Assembly (NCBI RefSeq): GCF_900699785.1
Contig: NZ_LR535679.1
Span: 806,001-870,000 of the forward strand
From: Campylobacter showae
Lineage (GTDB): Bacteria > Campylobacterota > Campylobacteria > Campylobacterales > Campylobacteraceae
Direction of reading: 5' to 3'
DNA: 64,000 nucleotides
Positions 35,145-45,457 of the stretch are shown in pieces. Within the stretch, counting starts at the first letter, position 1. Each line of letters begins with the position of its first letter. The position numbers and the translations under genes were made by a program. Below the pieces are notes generated by a model that saw nothing but the letters and a program-made list of their open reading frames with translations, had not been told where the DNA came from and made no database searches.

Positions 35145-35912
35145 TCACTCCTCGTCGGTCAAATTTTGCGCCCCAGCGGCGAAAAACGTATCGCTGTGGA
35201 TGTTTTCAAATGCGGCCTTTAGCGAGACGAAAAGCTTTGGATTTTGCTTTTCTAAATTTGCCAAAAGCTCCTTAGTTTCGGCTCTAGCGTGAGGCATCTT
35301 GATATCAAATCGCATCGCCGGACACGCCTCGTCGCCGATAACCGTAAGCCCGTTTCGCACGGCGTTTTCGCGTAGCTGCCGCTCGCGCACGAATATAAAC
35401 GGCCTGATAACCTCGATCCCGTTTGCCGCGACGTATTTGGGGGCAAGCGTTCGTAGCGCGCCGTTATAAGTAAAATTCATAAAAAAGCTCTCGACCGCGT
35501 CGTCGAGGTGGTGGGCGATGGCGAGCTTGTTAAAGCCGTGTTCGAGCGCGTAGGTGTAGAGATAGCCGCGTCTCATACGCGAGAAAAAGCTACAAAAGCT
35601 GGAATTTTTGCGGATCTTGTCCTTAGATATCTCAAAGATCGAGCTATCGATCACGTCGTGCTCGATGCCGTGCTCGGCGCAGTGGTGCGTGAGGTATGCG
35701 TAGTCCTCGCCCATGCCGTAGCTTAGCGTCACGGCCTTAAACTCAAATTTTTCGGGCGTAACGTTTTGCATGTGTTTTAACACGTGCGCGAGCGCGAGGC
35801 TGTCCTTGCCGCCGCTAAGACCGAGCAAAATTTTATCCCCGCCGCGCACCATGCGGTATCTGGCGTTGGTCTGCCCGACTTGGCGCAGCAGCCGCTTGCT
35901 AAGCTCTATCAT
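35145..35912 (-). CDS. TtcA-like PP-loop ATPase (tRNA 2-thiocytidine family)
   Basis: This 255-residue protein has the PP-loop LLGLSGGKDSLALAH (about 29-43) and the family block CSFFSRMRRGYLY (107-119), AIAHHLDDAVESFFMN and VIRPFIFVRE. TtcA thiolates cytidine 32 of some tRNAs with a [4Fe-4S] cluster held by Cys122, Cys125 and Cys222 (E. coli). Here the first (Cys107) and third (Cys197) are present but the second is Phe110. The cluster may be altered or the substrate different, so I give no gene symbol. It overlaps mtnN by 4 bases (ATGA). Confidence 0.82.
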   Translation of the reverse strand: MIELSKRLLRQVGQTNARYRMVRGGDKILLGLSGGKDSLALAHVLKHMQNVTPEKFEFKAVTLSYGMGEDYAYLTHHCAEHGIEHDVIDSSIFEISKDKIRKNSSFCSFFSRMRRGYLYTYALEHGFNKLAIAHHLDDAVESFFMNFTYNGALRTLAPKYVAANGIEVIRPFIFVRERQLRENAVRNGLTVIGDEACPAMRFDIKMPHARAETKELLANLEKQNPKLFVSLKAAFENIHSDTFFAAGAQNLTDEE

Positions 35913-36592
35913 AGCCGCTCGATCATCGCGAGCATGAACTGCGCGCTGACGTTTGCTGAGTCTTGTAAAAATTTATCGAAGTCAAACTCCGCACTGCCGC
36001 CCGCCTCGTCGCTGATGGCGCGAAGCACGAAAAACGGTACGCCCAGGCTCTCGCAAACTAGCGCCACGCTAGCGCCCTCCATCTCGGCCGCATCGGCTTT
36101 GAAGGTTGCTTTTAGCCACTCTTTTTTCGCATTATCGCAGATAAACTGATCGCCCGTGGCTATGATGCCGCCTTTTAGCTCGATGCCTTTTTCGGCAGCG
36201 ACGCTAGAGGCTAACGCGTTTAGTGCGTCGTCGCTTTTGATAAAGATACTGGTCTCGGGCACGTAGCCGTGCGGGTGTCCAAACGCCGTGATATCGACGT
36301 CATGCTGCACTAGACTAGTCGCATAAAGCATATCGCCGATTTTCAAATTTGGATTTAACGCGCCTGCAACGCCGGTAAAAAGTAGCTTGCCGGCACCGAA
36401 TTTCTCGATCATCGCGCTTGCGGTAAGAGCGGCATTTACCTTGCCGATCTTAGAGTAGGCGATCACAAGCTCTTTGCCGCCGAAATTTGCGAGGTAAAAT
36501 ACGTTATTTGCGTGCTTAACTTCTTTGTAGTCCTTGATGCGCTCAAGCAGAGGAGCGACCTCCTCGCGCATCGCGCCTAAGATCGCTATCAT
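35909..36592 (-). CDS. mtnN: 5'-methylthioadenosine/S-adenosylhomocysteine nucleosidase
   Basis: This 227-residue enzyme hydrolyses methylthioadenosine and S-adenosylhomocysteine. In Campylobacter the homologue also takes part in menaquinone synthesis by the futalosine route. Motifs are IGKVNAALTASAMIEKFG, FTGVAGALNP, DMLYATSLVQHDVDITAFG, EMEGASVALVC and FVLRAISDEAGG, with catalytic Glu and Asp. Start overlaps the end of fabD and its end overlaps the ttcA-like gene, so the three form an operon. Confidence 0.96.
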   Translation of the reverse strand: MIAILGAMREEVAPLLERIKDYKEVKHANNVFYLANFGGKELVIAYSKIGKVNAALTASAMIEKFGAGKLLFTGVAGALNPNLKIGDMLYATSLVQHDVDITAFGHPHGYVPETSIFIKSDDALNALASSVAAEKGIELKGGIIATGDQFICDNAKKEWLKATFKADAAEMEGASVALVCESLGVPFFVLRAISDEAGGSAEFDFDKFLQDSANVSAQFMLAMIERL

Positions 36593-37509
36593 TTAAGCTC
36601 CTTTAAAAGCTCTTCAAGACTGCTAAGATCAGTTACGCTAAAGGTCGGCTTCTCGGTGATTTTTTTGTTGATGCCTTTTAGCACGCTACCGCCGAACTCC
36701 ACGAAAATATCGACCTCGTTTTCGATGCTTTTGATGCTTTGTTTGTATAAAACGGGGCTAACGAGCTGGGCTTTTAGCAAATTTAGCGCTTCGTCTTTCG
36801 TGCCGTAAGGCTTCGCAGACGCGTTTGAAACGACTGGGGCAAATTTAGCTGCTAGTGCCGGCTCAAGCTGCGCCGTTAGCTTCTCGCTAGCGCTCTTTAA
36901 AAGCGGGCAGTGGCTAATGACGGACATGTTTAGAGGCAATACGCGCTTGGCGCCCGCTTCTTTAAACGCTGACTCAAATTTGGCGATGTCGCCTTTTAGC
37001 CCCGCGATCACTATCTGACCGTCGCAGTTGTAGTTCGCGGCGTAAATTTGATGACCGTCCGCTTGCGCGTTTTTGCAAATTTGCTCAACCGTCTCGTCGC
37101 TAAGACCCAAAATAACGCTCATCGTTACGTCTTTGCCTGCGCAGTCTTCTTGCATAAATTTACCGCGCAAATTTACGATCCTAAGCGCACCCGTAAAATC
37201 AAACGCGCCGCTAACCGCAAGCGCGCTAAACTCGCCCAAAGAGTGGCCAAGCGCAAAGCTAGGCTCTAAATTTACGCTTTGTTTTAGAGCTAGATAGCAC
37301 ATAAGTGAATTTAAAACGATGGCCGGCTGGGTAAATTCGCTCCTGTTTATAAGGTCGTTTTCGTTGAATAGTAGATTTGAAAAGTCGATTTTTAGGCTAT
37401 CGCTTACATTTTGTAAAAGCTCGGCGGCCGGGCGGAAATTTTCGTAAATTTCCTTACCCATACCGATGCTTTGCGAGCCTTGTCCCGGGAATATAAACGC
37501 CGCTCTCAT
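36589..37509 (-). CDS. fabD: Malonyl CoA-acyl carrier protein transacylase
   Basis: This 306-residue enzyme loads malonate onto ACP for fatty acid synthesis. The oxyanion motif FPGQGSQSIGMGKEI is at the N-terminus, the catalytic Ser is in ALGHSLGEFSALAVSGAF (near residue 91), and the second catalytic His is in MSVISHCPLL. Size is normal. It sits 10 bases after slyD and overlaps mtnN by 4 bases. Confidence 0.97.
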   Translation of the reverse strand: MRAAFIFPGQGSQSIGMGKEIYENFRPAAELLQNVSDSLKIDFSNLLFNENDLINRSEFTQPAIVLNSLMCYLALKQSVNLEPSFALGHSLGEFSALAVSGAFDFTGALRIVNLRGKFMQEDCAGKDVTMSVILGLSDETVEQICKNAQADGHQIYAANYNCDGQIVIAGLKGDIAKFESAFKEAGAKRVLPLNMSVISHCPLLKSASEKLTAQLEPALAAKFAPVVSNASAKPYGTKDEALNLLKAQLVSPVLYKQSIKSIENEVDIFVEFGGSVLKGINKKITEKPTFSVTDLSSLEELLKELK

Positions 37510-37519
37510 CTAGGTCCTC

Positions 37520-38131
37520 TTAGTGGCAACCGCATCCGCCGTCATCGTGATGATGACCGTGTCCGCCGCAGCAACCGCCTTCTTTGTGCTCATGATGGCC
37601 GTGGCCTCCGCAGCAACCGCCCTCGCCGTGATGATGGTCGTGATCGTGTCCGCCGCATCCGCATGTGTGAGCGCCGGCTACCATGCCCGTAGCTATCTCG
37701 TCCGGCGTAGCGTCGCGTTTGTCGAAAATTTGAACTTTAAACTCTAAATCTTTGCCTGCGTAAGGGTGGTTAAAATCAACCGTCACGTCGTCCTCGCCGA
37801 TAGATTTTACTATCACGCGTACGCTCTCGCCATGCTCGCCTTGACCGAAAAGCTCCATGCCCTCTTTTAGCTCGATGCCTGCAAACTGCTCCTTAGGTAG
37901 CATCTGAACGGCGCTAGAGTCGTACTCGCCGCAAGCCTGAGCAGCCGGGATAACTATAACCTTTGTTTCGCCCTTTTCTAGTTTGGCGACCTCTTCTTCT
38001 AGTTTCTCGATGATATGTCCGCGGCCCGTTAAAAAAGAAATTTCCTGCCCTACTTGCATATTGGACTCTAAAATTTCGCCCGTTTTTGCGTCTTTTAGCT
38101 CATAAAACATAGCTATAACTTGTTCTTTCAC
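37520..38131 (-). CDS. slyD: SlyD, FKBP-type peptidyl-prolyl isomerase with metal-binding tail
   Basis: This 203-residue protein has an FKBP domain with the inserted chaperone flap (about 1-145; FLTGRGHIIEKLE, FNHPYAGKDLEFKVQI) and a Cys/His/Gly tail from about 150 to the end. The tail contains two near-identical copies of EGGCCGGHGHH and ends GGCGCH. SlyD folds proteins and hands nickel to hydrogenase and other enzymes. The nickel demand in this genome includes the LarA-type racemase at 59.7 kb. It has its own -10 box. Confidence 0.95.
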   Translation of the reverse strand: MKEQVIAMFYELKDAKTGEILESNMQVGQEISFLTGRGHIIEKLEEEVAKLEKGETKVIVIPAAQACGEYDSSAVQMLPKEQFAGIELKEGMELFGQGEHGESVRVIVKSIGEDDVTVDFNHPYAGKDLEFKVQIFDKRDATPDEIATGMVAGAHTCGCGGHDHDHHHGEGGCCGGHGHHEHKEGGCCGGHGHHHDDGGCGCH

Positions 38132-38160
38132 GTTTTTCTCCTATTTATGAAAATAACGTG

Positions 38161-38166
38161 ATTATA
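38161..38166 (-). promoter_or_regulatory. -10 box of slyD
   Basis: TATAAT on the minus strand in the context GATATAATCACGTTA, 30 bases before the ATG. The same 15 bases recur at the pal promoter. Confidence 0.55.
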
Positions 38167-38190
38167 TCGTTAAATTTATTAAATATAGTT

Positions 38191-39087
38191 TTAGTTTCGA
38201 GTAGGTGCGGCTTTGGCTTCTTTGCTGTCGGGATAGCCTAGTTTTAGTGCTTTGTAAAATTTATTCGCACTCGCCGTATCTTTTATCTTATCAAAGCTGA
38301 TGGCGGTGTGATAAAGAAGCTTTGGCGTATAGTCGGCCTTGTCGTACAGCTGAATGCTCTGCTGGTAGTATTTTATGGCGTTGTTGTAAGCTTTTTGCTG
38401 ATACGCTATCTCGCCGAGATAAAAATTTGCCATCGCAGGCTTATGATCTTTGCTTAAAAGATACTCGTATCTAGCCTTTGCATCGTCAAGCTTGCCTGCG
38501 TCAAATAGCTTTTTAGCTTCGCTTGCCACATCTTGATTTTTTTGTTTGGTAAAATCAGTCTTCGGAGCTTGCGGCTCAGCAGCTGCTGGACTGCTAGCTA
38601 CCGATTTGTCTTCATCGTTTTTTTTTGTGGTAGCAGGCGCGGCGTTGCTCTTATCTATCAAAGCGCCCATATCTTTAAGGGCTTTGGTGATTTTAGCATT
38701 GTTTGCCTCTTGTATTTTTCGGCTTTCTTCTACGTATTTTTTAAGATCATCAAAATCGCTTTTTGCGGTAGAATTTCCGTCATTTCCTTCGATATCGTTT
38801 AGTCTTTTTTCTATCCTAGACATTCTTGAGTTTAGTCCGTCTAGTACACTTTGCAAGCCCTCTAGGCGCTCTTGCATGGCATTTAAATTTGACTCAACGT
38901 CGCCCATATTTCTACTTAAATTTTCTACACTTTGCTTGTTTTTTAGAAAAGTTTTTTCATTATCGGTCAAACCGTATGGGCTAGAGCTATCCAAATTTCC
39001 AGCGTCAAATACCGAAATTTCATTAGAGGCGGAATAAGAGAGGGTGGCTCCTATAAAAAGAGCCACGAAAGTTTTTAAATTCGTCAT
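38191..39087 (-). CDS. cpoB: Tol-Pal system protein YbgF/CpoB
   Basis: This 298-residue periplasmic protein has a signal peptide (about 1-19), an N-terminal coiled coil at about 45-100, a Ser/Ala/Lys linker, and C-terminal TPR repeats (AKKLFDAGKLDDAKARYEYL, KPAMANFYLGEIAYQQKAYN). CpoB links the Tol machine to cell-wall synthesis during constriction. It is the last gene of the Tol-Pal cluster, 8 bases past pal. Confidence 0.9.
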   Translation of the reverse strand: MTNLKTFVALFIGATLSYSASNEISVFDAGNLDSSSPYGLTDNEKTFLKNKQSVENLSRNMGDVESNLNAMQERLEGLQSVLDGLNSRMSRIEKRLNDIEGNDGNSTAKSDFDDLKKYVEESRKIQEANNAKITKALKDMGALIDKSNAAPATTKKNDEDKSVASSPAAAEPQAPKTDFTKQKNQDVASEAKKLFDAGKLDDAKARYEYLLSKDHKPAMANFYLGEIAYQQKAYNNAIKYYQQSIQLYDKADYTPKLLYHTAISFDKIKDTASANKFYKALKLGYPDSKEAKAAPTRN

Positions 39088-39095
39088 AAATCTAA

Positions 39096-39614
39096 TTATG
39101 GAAGAACTTTGAATTCAGCACGTCTGTTTTGAGCGTCGCAAGCTTTTGTTTTGTCTGTGCAAACAGGATTGCTTTCGCCATAGCTTACAACTGTGATTCT
39201 GTCAGCAGCAACGCCTTGTTTTACAAGAGCATCTTTAGCAGCTTTTGCTCTTTTTAGACCAAGTGCATAGTTGTACTCATCTGTACCCCACTCGTCGCAG
39301 TTACCCTCTACTTTTACAGAAAGAGCTTGAGCCTCTGATTGATTAAATAGGCCTGCGTTTGTGTTGATAGCAGACTGCATGTCGCCTTTGATGTTAAATT
39401 TGTCGAAGTCGAAGTATACAGTTTGAACCTGACCTTCGATGCTTGAGATTAATTGTTGCAATCTCTCGCTATCACTCATCATGTTATCGCTTGAGTTCAT
39501 ACCACCCATATTTTGATTAGCGTCAGCGCTCATGTCAACTTCAGGGTTTTTAGAGCTACAACCGCTCAACAATAAAGCCGCAATAGCAGCAGAAGTTAAA
39601 ACTACTTTTTTCAT
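39096..39614 (-). CDS. pal: Peptidoglycan-associated lipoprotein Pal
   Basis: The lipoprotein has 172 residues: signal MKKVVLTSAAIAALLLSGC, then an OmpA-like domain with YFDFDKFNI, VKVEGNCDEWGTDEYNYALG and the peptidoglycan-binding LKRAKAAKDALV...RITVVSYGE. It ties the outer membrane to the wall and is the Omp18/PAL antigen in C. jejuni. The frame is open to 39674, but ATG 39614 is better: AAAGG sits 6 bases before it, and a promoter -10 lies at 39643-39648, inside the longer version. Confidence 0.95.
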   Translation of the reverse strand: MKKVVLTSAAIAALLLSGCSSKNPEVDMSADANQNMGGMNSSDNMMSDSERLQQLISSIEGQVQTVYFDFDKFNIKGDMQSAINTNAGLFNQSEAQALSVKVEGNCDEWGTDEYNYALGLKRAKAAKDALVKQGVAADRITVVSYGESNPVCTDKTKACDAQNRRAEFKVLP

Positions 39615-39642
39615 TTTCATCCTTTTATAGAAATTTAACGTG

Positions 39643-39648
39643 ATTATA
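39643..39648 (-). promoter_or_regulatory. -10 box of pal
   Basis: TATAAT on the minus strand in the same context as the slyD promoter (GATATAATCACGTTA). It would allow pal and cpoB to be expressed apart from tolB. Confidence 0.5.
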
Positions 39649-39667
39649 TCATAAAATTTACTAAATA

Positions 39668-40942
39668 TTACCAATCAATCGACTGAATTTTGCCGATTTT
39701 TAACGGAAATTGGAAACTTTTGTTCTCATTTACGCGAATTATACCAAGTGAACTCTGTCCTCCAAGCTCTTTTATAAACACTACGCTTTGCCCGTCGCTA
39801 GAAAATCTAGGGTATAAATTTTTACCGCTTGCGGTAAGCTGTCTGATGTAATCAGTCTGCGTAGAGATCATGTAAATGTTAAAATCTCTCGTTCCAAAGC
39901 TACTCTTGCCGTCTTCTCTACTAGAATAAACTATATAGTTTTGATAGGTACTAACGGAGTTGTTATTTTTGCCGTGATAGACCAACTGCTCAAAACCGCT
40001 TCCATCGACGTTTTGCGCGAATACGTTAGGATAGCCGAGTCTATCGGAAACAAAAACTACACGTCTATCGCCGTCGACAAAGTTGCCGTTAACATCTATA
40101 CCGCTATAGTTGGTTACCTGAGAAAGCCTTTTTGAATTTAGATCATATATATAGATATCAGGCTGATCTTGTGGGGCCATAGTTAACAAAATTTTATCTC
40201 CGCTTTGACTAACGTCAGAGGCTATAAGCATACCTCCCTTGCTATCTAAAATTTTAGTTTTTTGGCCGCTCGCAACATCGTATCTATAAAGAACTAAGTT
40301 TTTACCGCTGTAATCAGAGTAGTAAAACGCGCTCTGATCAGCTCCTACCCATTTAGGAAATATATTCAAACCGCCGCGAACAAGTACTTTTTGGTAGGTC
40401 AAAGTGTAGTCGGCTATAACGATCTCGCTTTGCTTAGAGCCCGTTCCTTTGGCAAAGATGATAAATTTCTCCATCCAGTTTACAGGCGGCATTTTTAGCT
40501 CGTTAATGAGCTCAACTATCGCTTTGTGTGCGATAAACGGATACTTTGCCCCGTCGTTCATATTGTAAATTTTCTCATACTGAGTGGTTGCCGTTTTTGC
40601 ATTAATTAGCTTAACCCTGAGGGTTAGAGGCGAGTTTGCAGAGCCCTCAAGCGCGTATCTAAATATAAGCTGCGCACCTTTTTCACTCATCACGTTCGTA
40701 TTCGAGTCGCCTTCATAGCTACTGGCGATATATTCGTCCACGACCTCAAAATCAGAACTGACCTTCAGGTCGCCTAACATGATTTTATGAAATTTGCTCT
40801 TAAAAGCCTGATCGCCGACGGCCGTTGTGGCATCTTGGAGCACGATTTTTGGTAGGGCTAAGCCTTTGTTGATGACCGAAATGGTTGCATCAACGGCAAA
40901 AAGCCAACTGGCAAAAGCAAGAAAAAGTAAAATTTTCTTCAT
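39668..40942 (-). CDS. tolB: TolB, periplasmic beta-propeller of the Tol-Pal system
   Basis: A 424-residue protein with a signal peptide (MKKILLFLAFASWLFAVDA), an N-terminal alpha/beta domain and a six-bladed propeller from about 160. WD-like blades are evident: DVSQSGDKILLTMAPQDQPD, DGDRRVVFVSDRLGYPNVFA, YPRFSSDGQSVVFI. It binds Pal and TolA. Located between tolA and pal in the standard order. Confidence 0.95.
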   Translation of the reverse strand: MKKILLFLAFASWLFAVDATISVINKGLALPKIVLQDATTAVGDQAFKSKFHKIMLGDLKVSSDFEVVDEYIASSYEGDSNTNVMSEKGAQLIFRYALEGSANSPLTLRVKLINAKTATTQYEKIYNMNDGAKYPFIAHKAIVELINELKMPPVNWMEKFIIFAKGTGSKQSEIVIADYTLTYQKVLVRGGLNIFPKWVGADQSAFYYSDYSGKNLVLYRYDVASGQKTKILDSKGGMLIASDVSQSGDKILLTMAPQDQPDIYIYDLNSKRLSQVTNYSGIDVNGNFVDGDRRVVFVSDRLGYPNVFAQNVDGSGFEQLVYHGKNNNSVSTYQNYIVYSSREDGKSSFGTRDFNIYMISTQTDYIRQLTASGKNLYPRFSSDGQSVVFIKELGGQSSLGIIRVNENKSFQFPLKIGKIQSIDW

Positions 40943-40952
40943 TTTTCCTCCG

Positions 40953-41783
40953 TTATTCTAGTTTATCTTCTAGTTTGGTTCCGAGCCTAACAGCTCTGCC
41001 TATCTGGGTAGGCGGCGGAAATTTCTCGAAAGTCATACTTTGTAAGAAATCCCTAACTTTGTCGTTAAATTCGCTATTATACGATAACTTTTTTATATCG
41101 TAACTAAACGATCCGTCAATGTCGATAATAATCTCAACCTCCGCCTCATCGCTAGAATCGGCTTTATAAGCACTCCATTTACTCTGCAAAATTCTGCTGA
41201 TCGTGCCGAAATATTCATTGTATTCGCCAGTCATTTGCGACTTTGGAGTTTTAGCAACCTGATCTAAGGTAAGCGCATTTATCACGTCGCTAGCCTTTTT
41301 TTGCTGGCTTGTTATCTGGAATTTTTCCGGCTTTTTGCGACTCTGCTCTTTTGGTTGTTCTTTTTTTTTCGCAACCTTGTCCTCTTTTAGCTTAGAGGTA
41401 TCGATACTGCCGAATAGATCCTTTAAATTTGGCTCTTCAACCCTTTTTTCTTCAGGCTCTGGCGGTACGGGATCGGGTTCAGGCGGCTTGTTTGTGGTGT
41501 CCGGTTTAGGTTCTTCTTTTTTAACCTCTTCCTCTTTTTTTACAGGCTGGGGCTTTTCTTCTTTTACGACCTCTTTTTTAGGCTCGGGTGCTTTTACGGT
41601 GATGTCGGGCTCGCGCTCAACTATCATGATATCCATAAAAGCATCTTTAGTATCGGTATACTTTTTCGGCTCTTCCTTAAAATAGGTAAGCTTAATAAAA
41701 ATACCGCTTATGATACAAAGATAAAGAAAAGCCGATAGTAGGAAATAGCCGGAAGTGTTAAATTTGAGATCAAATTTATCCAT
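40953..41783 (-). CDS. tolA: TolA/TonB-like energy-transducing protein
   Basis: A 276-residue protein with one N-terminal membrane segment (about 12-32), a long Pro/Glu/Lys-rich periplasmic region (about 50-165) and a C-terminal domain (LQSKWSAYKADSSDEAEVEI...) like TolA/TonB C-termini. It would couple the proton-driven TolQR motor to TolB/Pal. Context in the cluster favours TolA over TonB. It overlaps the previous gene by 8 bases. Confidence 0.82.
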   Translation of the reverse strand: MDKFDLKFNTSGYFLLSAFLYLCIISGIFIKLTYFKEEPKKYTDTKDAFMDIMIVEREPDITVKAPEPKKEVVKEEKPQPVKKEEEVKKEEPKPDTTNKPPEPDPVPPEPEEKRVEEPNLKDLFGSIDTSKLKEDKVAKKKEQPKEQSRKKPEKFQITSQQKKASDVINALTLDQVAKTPKSQMTGEYNEYFGTISRILQSKWSAYKADSSDEAEVEIIIDIDGSFSYDIKKLSYNSEFNDKVRDFLQSMTFEKFPPPTQIGRAVRLGTKLEDKLE

Positions 41784-42168
41784 TAGTCTGAAGCGCTACC
41801 TTTGTAAAGCCTGCGTTTTTTACGCTCTTTAAAACAAACATCACATCGTCATATATGAGGCTTTTGTCAGCCTTAATATAAACGGGCGAATTTTTATCGT
41901 ATTTTGCTCCGATAAGCACGATGTTGTCGGGAAGTTCACGTAGATCCATAGTGTTTTGGTCGATCCTAACCTTTTTTGTAGCATCAACGATAACAGTCAG
42001 ATCTTTTCTTTGAGCCGAGGATGTTTTAGTTTTTGAGCCGTCCGGTAGCAAAATTTGCTCCTCGTAAACGATAGTAGGCGTCGTAACCATAAGAATCGCC
42101 AGCAAAACAAGCATGATATCCACGAGCGGAGTTATGTTTAGCTCCGGAGTTTCGTCGAGATTTATCAT
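41776..42168 (-). CDS. tolR: TolR/ExbD family motor protein
   Basis: A 130-residue protein with one membrane helix (about 10-30) that has the functional Asp in LNITPLVDIMLVLLAIL, and a periplasmic domain ending KVALQTNG. Overlaps tolQ by 4 bases. Annotated exbD-like in C. jejuni; the tolB/pal context supports TolR. Confidence 0.9.
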   Translation of the reverse strand: MINLDETPELNITPLVDIMLVLLAILMVTTPTIVYEEQILLPDGSKTKTSSAQRKDLTVIVDATKKVRIDQNTMDLRELPDNIVLIGAKYDKNSPVYIKADKSLIYDDVMFVLKSVKNAGFTKVALQTNG

Positions 42169-42746
42169 TGATCTTCTTTAAGCGTTACGAGGATATCGAC
42201 TTCGCGCCTGATGACGCCCATGAGCTCATAAGCTTTTCGTTTGATAAGCAAGCTAAACGTATAAGCAGGAATCGCTACGAATATGCCCGCTCCGGTAGCC
42301 ACTAGAGCCTCGCTGATAGCTGGAGCGATAACGCCTAGCGAAGCATTTCCTCCGCCTTGACCGAGCTGAGAAAATGTCTCCAAGATGGATACAACCGTAC
42401 CGAAAAGTCCGATGAAAGGCGAGGTGGAAGCGATAATACTAAGCCAAGTGATACCGCTAGTCGCATTTCTCTCCGAAATACTAACGGCGACCGAAAGCTT
42501 TTCTTTAGATACGGAGCCACTTACAAATCTTTTTAAAACCGAGTCGTTTAGAGTATACTTAGAGCCGCCCATTAGTAGCGACTCAAGCGCATTTTGCTCT
42601 TTTTTTTGCCATGAGCCAAGCCCCGCCATACGGGATAAAAGTATGGTAAGGCTTATTATGAAATAAAAAGAGAGCCAACTAAGTACGAATATAGTAATAA
42701 AACTACTTCTTGATAAGTAGTTCAAAAAGATATCAAGCCCAGCCAC
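42165..42746 (-). CDS. tolQ: TolQ/ExbB family motor protein
   Basis: A 193-residue inner-membrane protein with three hydrophobic segments (about 14-36, 100-125 and 140-165). The proton-channel motif GLFGTVVSILETF and ISEALVATGAGIFVAIPAYTF are diagnostic. Its ATG overlaps the stop region of atpC, so the Tol genes follow directly from the ATP synthase genes. Confidence 0.92.
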   Translation of the reverse strand: MAGLDIFLNYLSRSSFITIFVLSWLSFYFIISLTILLSRMAGLGSWQKKEQNALESLLMGGSKYTLNDSVLKRFVSGSVSKEKLSVAVSISERNATSGITWLSIIASTSPFIGLFGTVVSILETFSQLGQGGGNASLGVIAPAISEALVATGAGIFVAIPAYTFSLLIKRKAYELMGVIRREVDILVTLKEDQ

Positions 42747-43135
42747 TATCTTGTCCGAGCCATACTATCTAGTTTTGCTACGGCAGCGGCCATAGCGTTA
42801 TTCTCGCTGCTCATGCTAGCGATCAAATCCTTAGCCTTTTGCAATGAATTTGCTATCTCGCTCTCGGAATTTCCCGACACGTGAACGGCGCCGTCGGCAA
42901 GGATGGTCGCCTTGCCCTCGTTTATCTCGGCATATCCCCAGTTTATCGCGACGGCATCATGGCTTTTATCTTCGCTCTCGATGTCTATAACGCCGGCTTT
43001 TAAAAGCGATATAAGCGAGGCATGTCCGGGTAAAACCCCAAACTCCCCCTCGCTACCCGGCAAAACTACGCTTTTGATATCGTTTGAAAACACTAAACCC
43101 TCAGGCGTAACGATTTCTAAATGTAATTTATTCAT
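42746..43135 (-). CDS. atpC: ATP synthase epsilon subunit
   Basis: A 129-residue subunit of the F1 central stalk. Motifs are LEIVTPEGLVFSNDIKSVVL, PGSEGEFGVLPGHASLISLL and the C-terminal helical pair. Last gene of the ATP synthase run and touching tolQ. Confidence 0.95.
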   Translation of the reverse strand: MNKLHLEIVTPEGLVFSNDIKSVVLPGSEGEFGVLPGHASLISLLKAGVIDIESEDKSHDAVAINWGYAEINEGKATILADGAVHVSGNSESEIANSLQKAKDLIASMSSENNAMAAAVAKLDSMARTR

Positions 43136-43152
43136 TACTTTTTCCTTTAAAT

Positions 43153-44559
<1,407 letters not shown>

Positions 44560-44563
44560 TTAA

Positions 44564-45448
44564 TTATTTCATTGATTCGACGCCACTGATGATCTCGATA
44601 AGCTCAGTGGTGATAGACTCTTGGCGAGCCTTGTTATACGATAGTTTTAGCTGCGCGACGCGCTCTTTGGCGTTGTTGGTCGCGTTATCCATCGCCTGCA
44701 TCCTGGCGCTATGCTCGGCCGCGAGGCTATCTACTAAAGCATAATACATACTATACTCGAAATACTTCGTAAGTAGTTCGTTTAAAATTTTACCGTCGTC
44801 ACTCGGCTCAAATTCCATCAAAGAATTCGTCTCAACTTCGACGAGTTTCGGCGGCTCGACCGGCACGATGTCGTTTATGCGAATTTGCTGAGAGATCATA
44901 TTATTATAGCCGTTATGTACCAAAATAACTTTATCAGTCGCACCGCTTATAAAGTCGTCTATCGCGTCTTTTATGATATTTTGAGCTTTCTCATAGGTTG
45001 GAGACGAGCTCACGCCGACATATTTTTCAAGCAAATTTATACCCTGGAAGCTAAAAAATTCTATACCTTTTTTGCCTACCGCGCGAAGTCTTATCTTTAC
45101 TTTTTTCGCCTTAAATTCGTTAATCATATTTCTAACGGTTTTGATGGTCTGAATATTAAAACCGCCGCAAAGCCCCTTGTCTGCGGTGACGAATATAATA
45201 TCGACCTTCTCGATATTCTCCTTAACGTCGAAAAATTTACTCTCGGCGTTTACGGAGCGATATTGATTGATCTTATAGGCGATTTCAGATAAAACTTCGT
45301 TGATCTTGAGCGCATAAACCCTAGAGTGACGAGCTGCTTCTTCAGCCTTGCGAAGTTTAGCCGTAGATACCAGCTTCATCGCACGCGTCGTCTTTTGGGT
45401 ATTTTGGACGCTCTTGATCTTTCGTTTTATATCTTTTAAATTTGACAT
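44564..45448 (-). CDS. atpG: ATP synthase gamma subunit
   Basis: The 294-residue rotor subunit. N-terminal [20 protein letters not shown] with [15 protein letters not shown] and the C-terminal helix [16 protein letters not shown] are invariant family parts; the central [11 protein letters not shown] motif appears as [11 protein letters not shown]. Confidence 0.98.
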   Translation of the reverse strand: MSNLKDIKRKIKSVQNTQKTTRAMKLVSTAKLRKAEEAARHSRVYALKINEVLSEIAYKINQYRSVNAESKFFDVKENIEKVDIIFVTADKGLCGGFNIQTIKTVRNMINEFKAKKVKIRLRAVGKKGIEFFSFQGINLLEKYVGVSSSPTYEKAQNIIKDAIDDFISGATDKVILVHNGYNNMISQQIRINDIVPVEPPKLVEVETNSLMEFEPSDDGKILNELLTKYFEYSMYYALVDSLAAEHSARMQAMDNATNNAKERVAQLKLSYNKARQESITTELIEIISGVESMK

Positions 45449-45457
45449 ATTCTAGCC

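Noticed and set aside
39615..39674. Longer N-terminus for pal
   Set aside because: It would include the promoter -10 and put residues before a normal lipoprotein signal.
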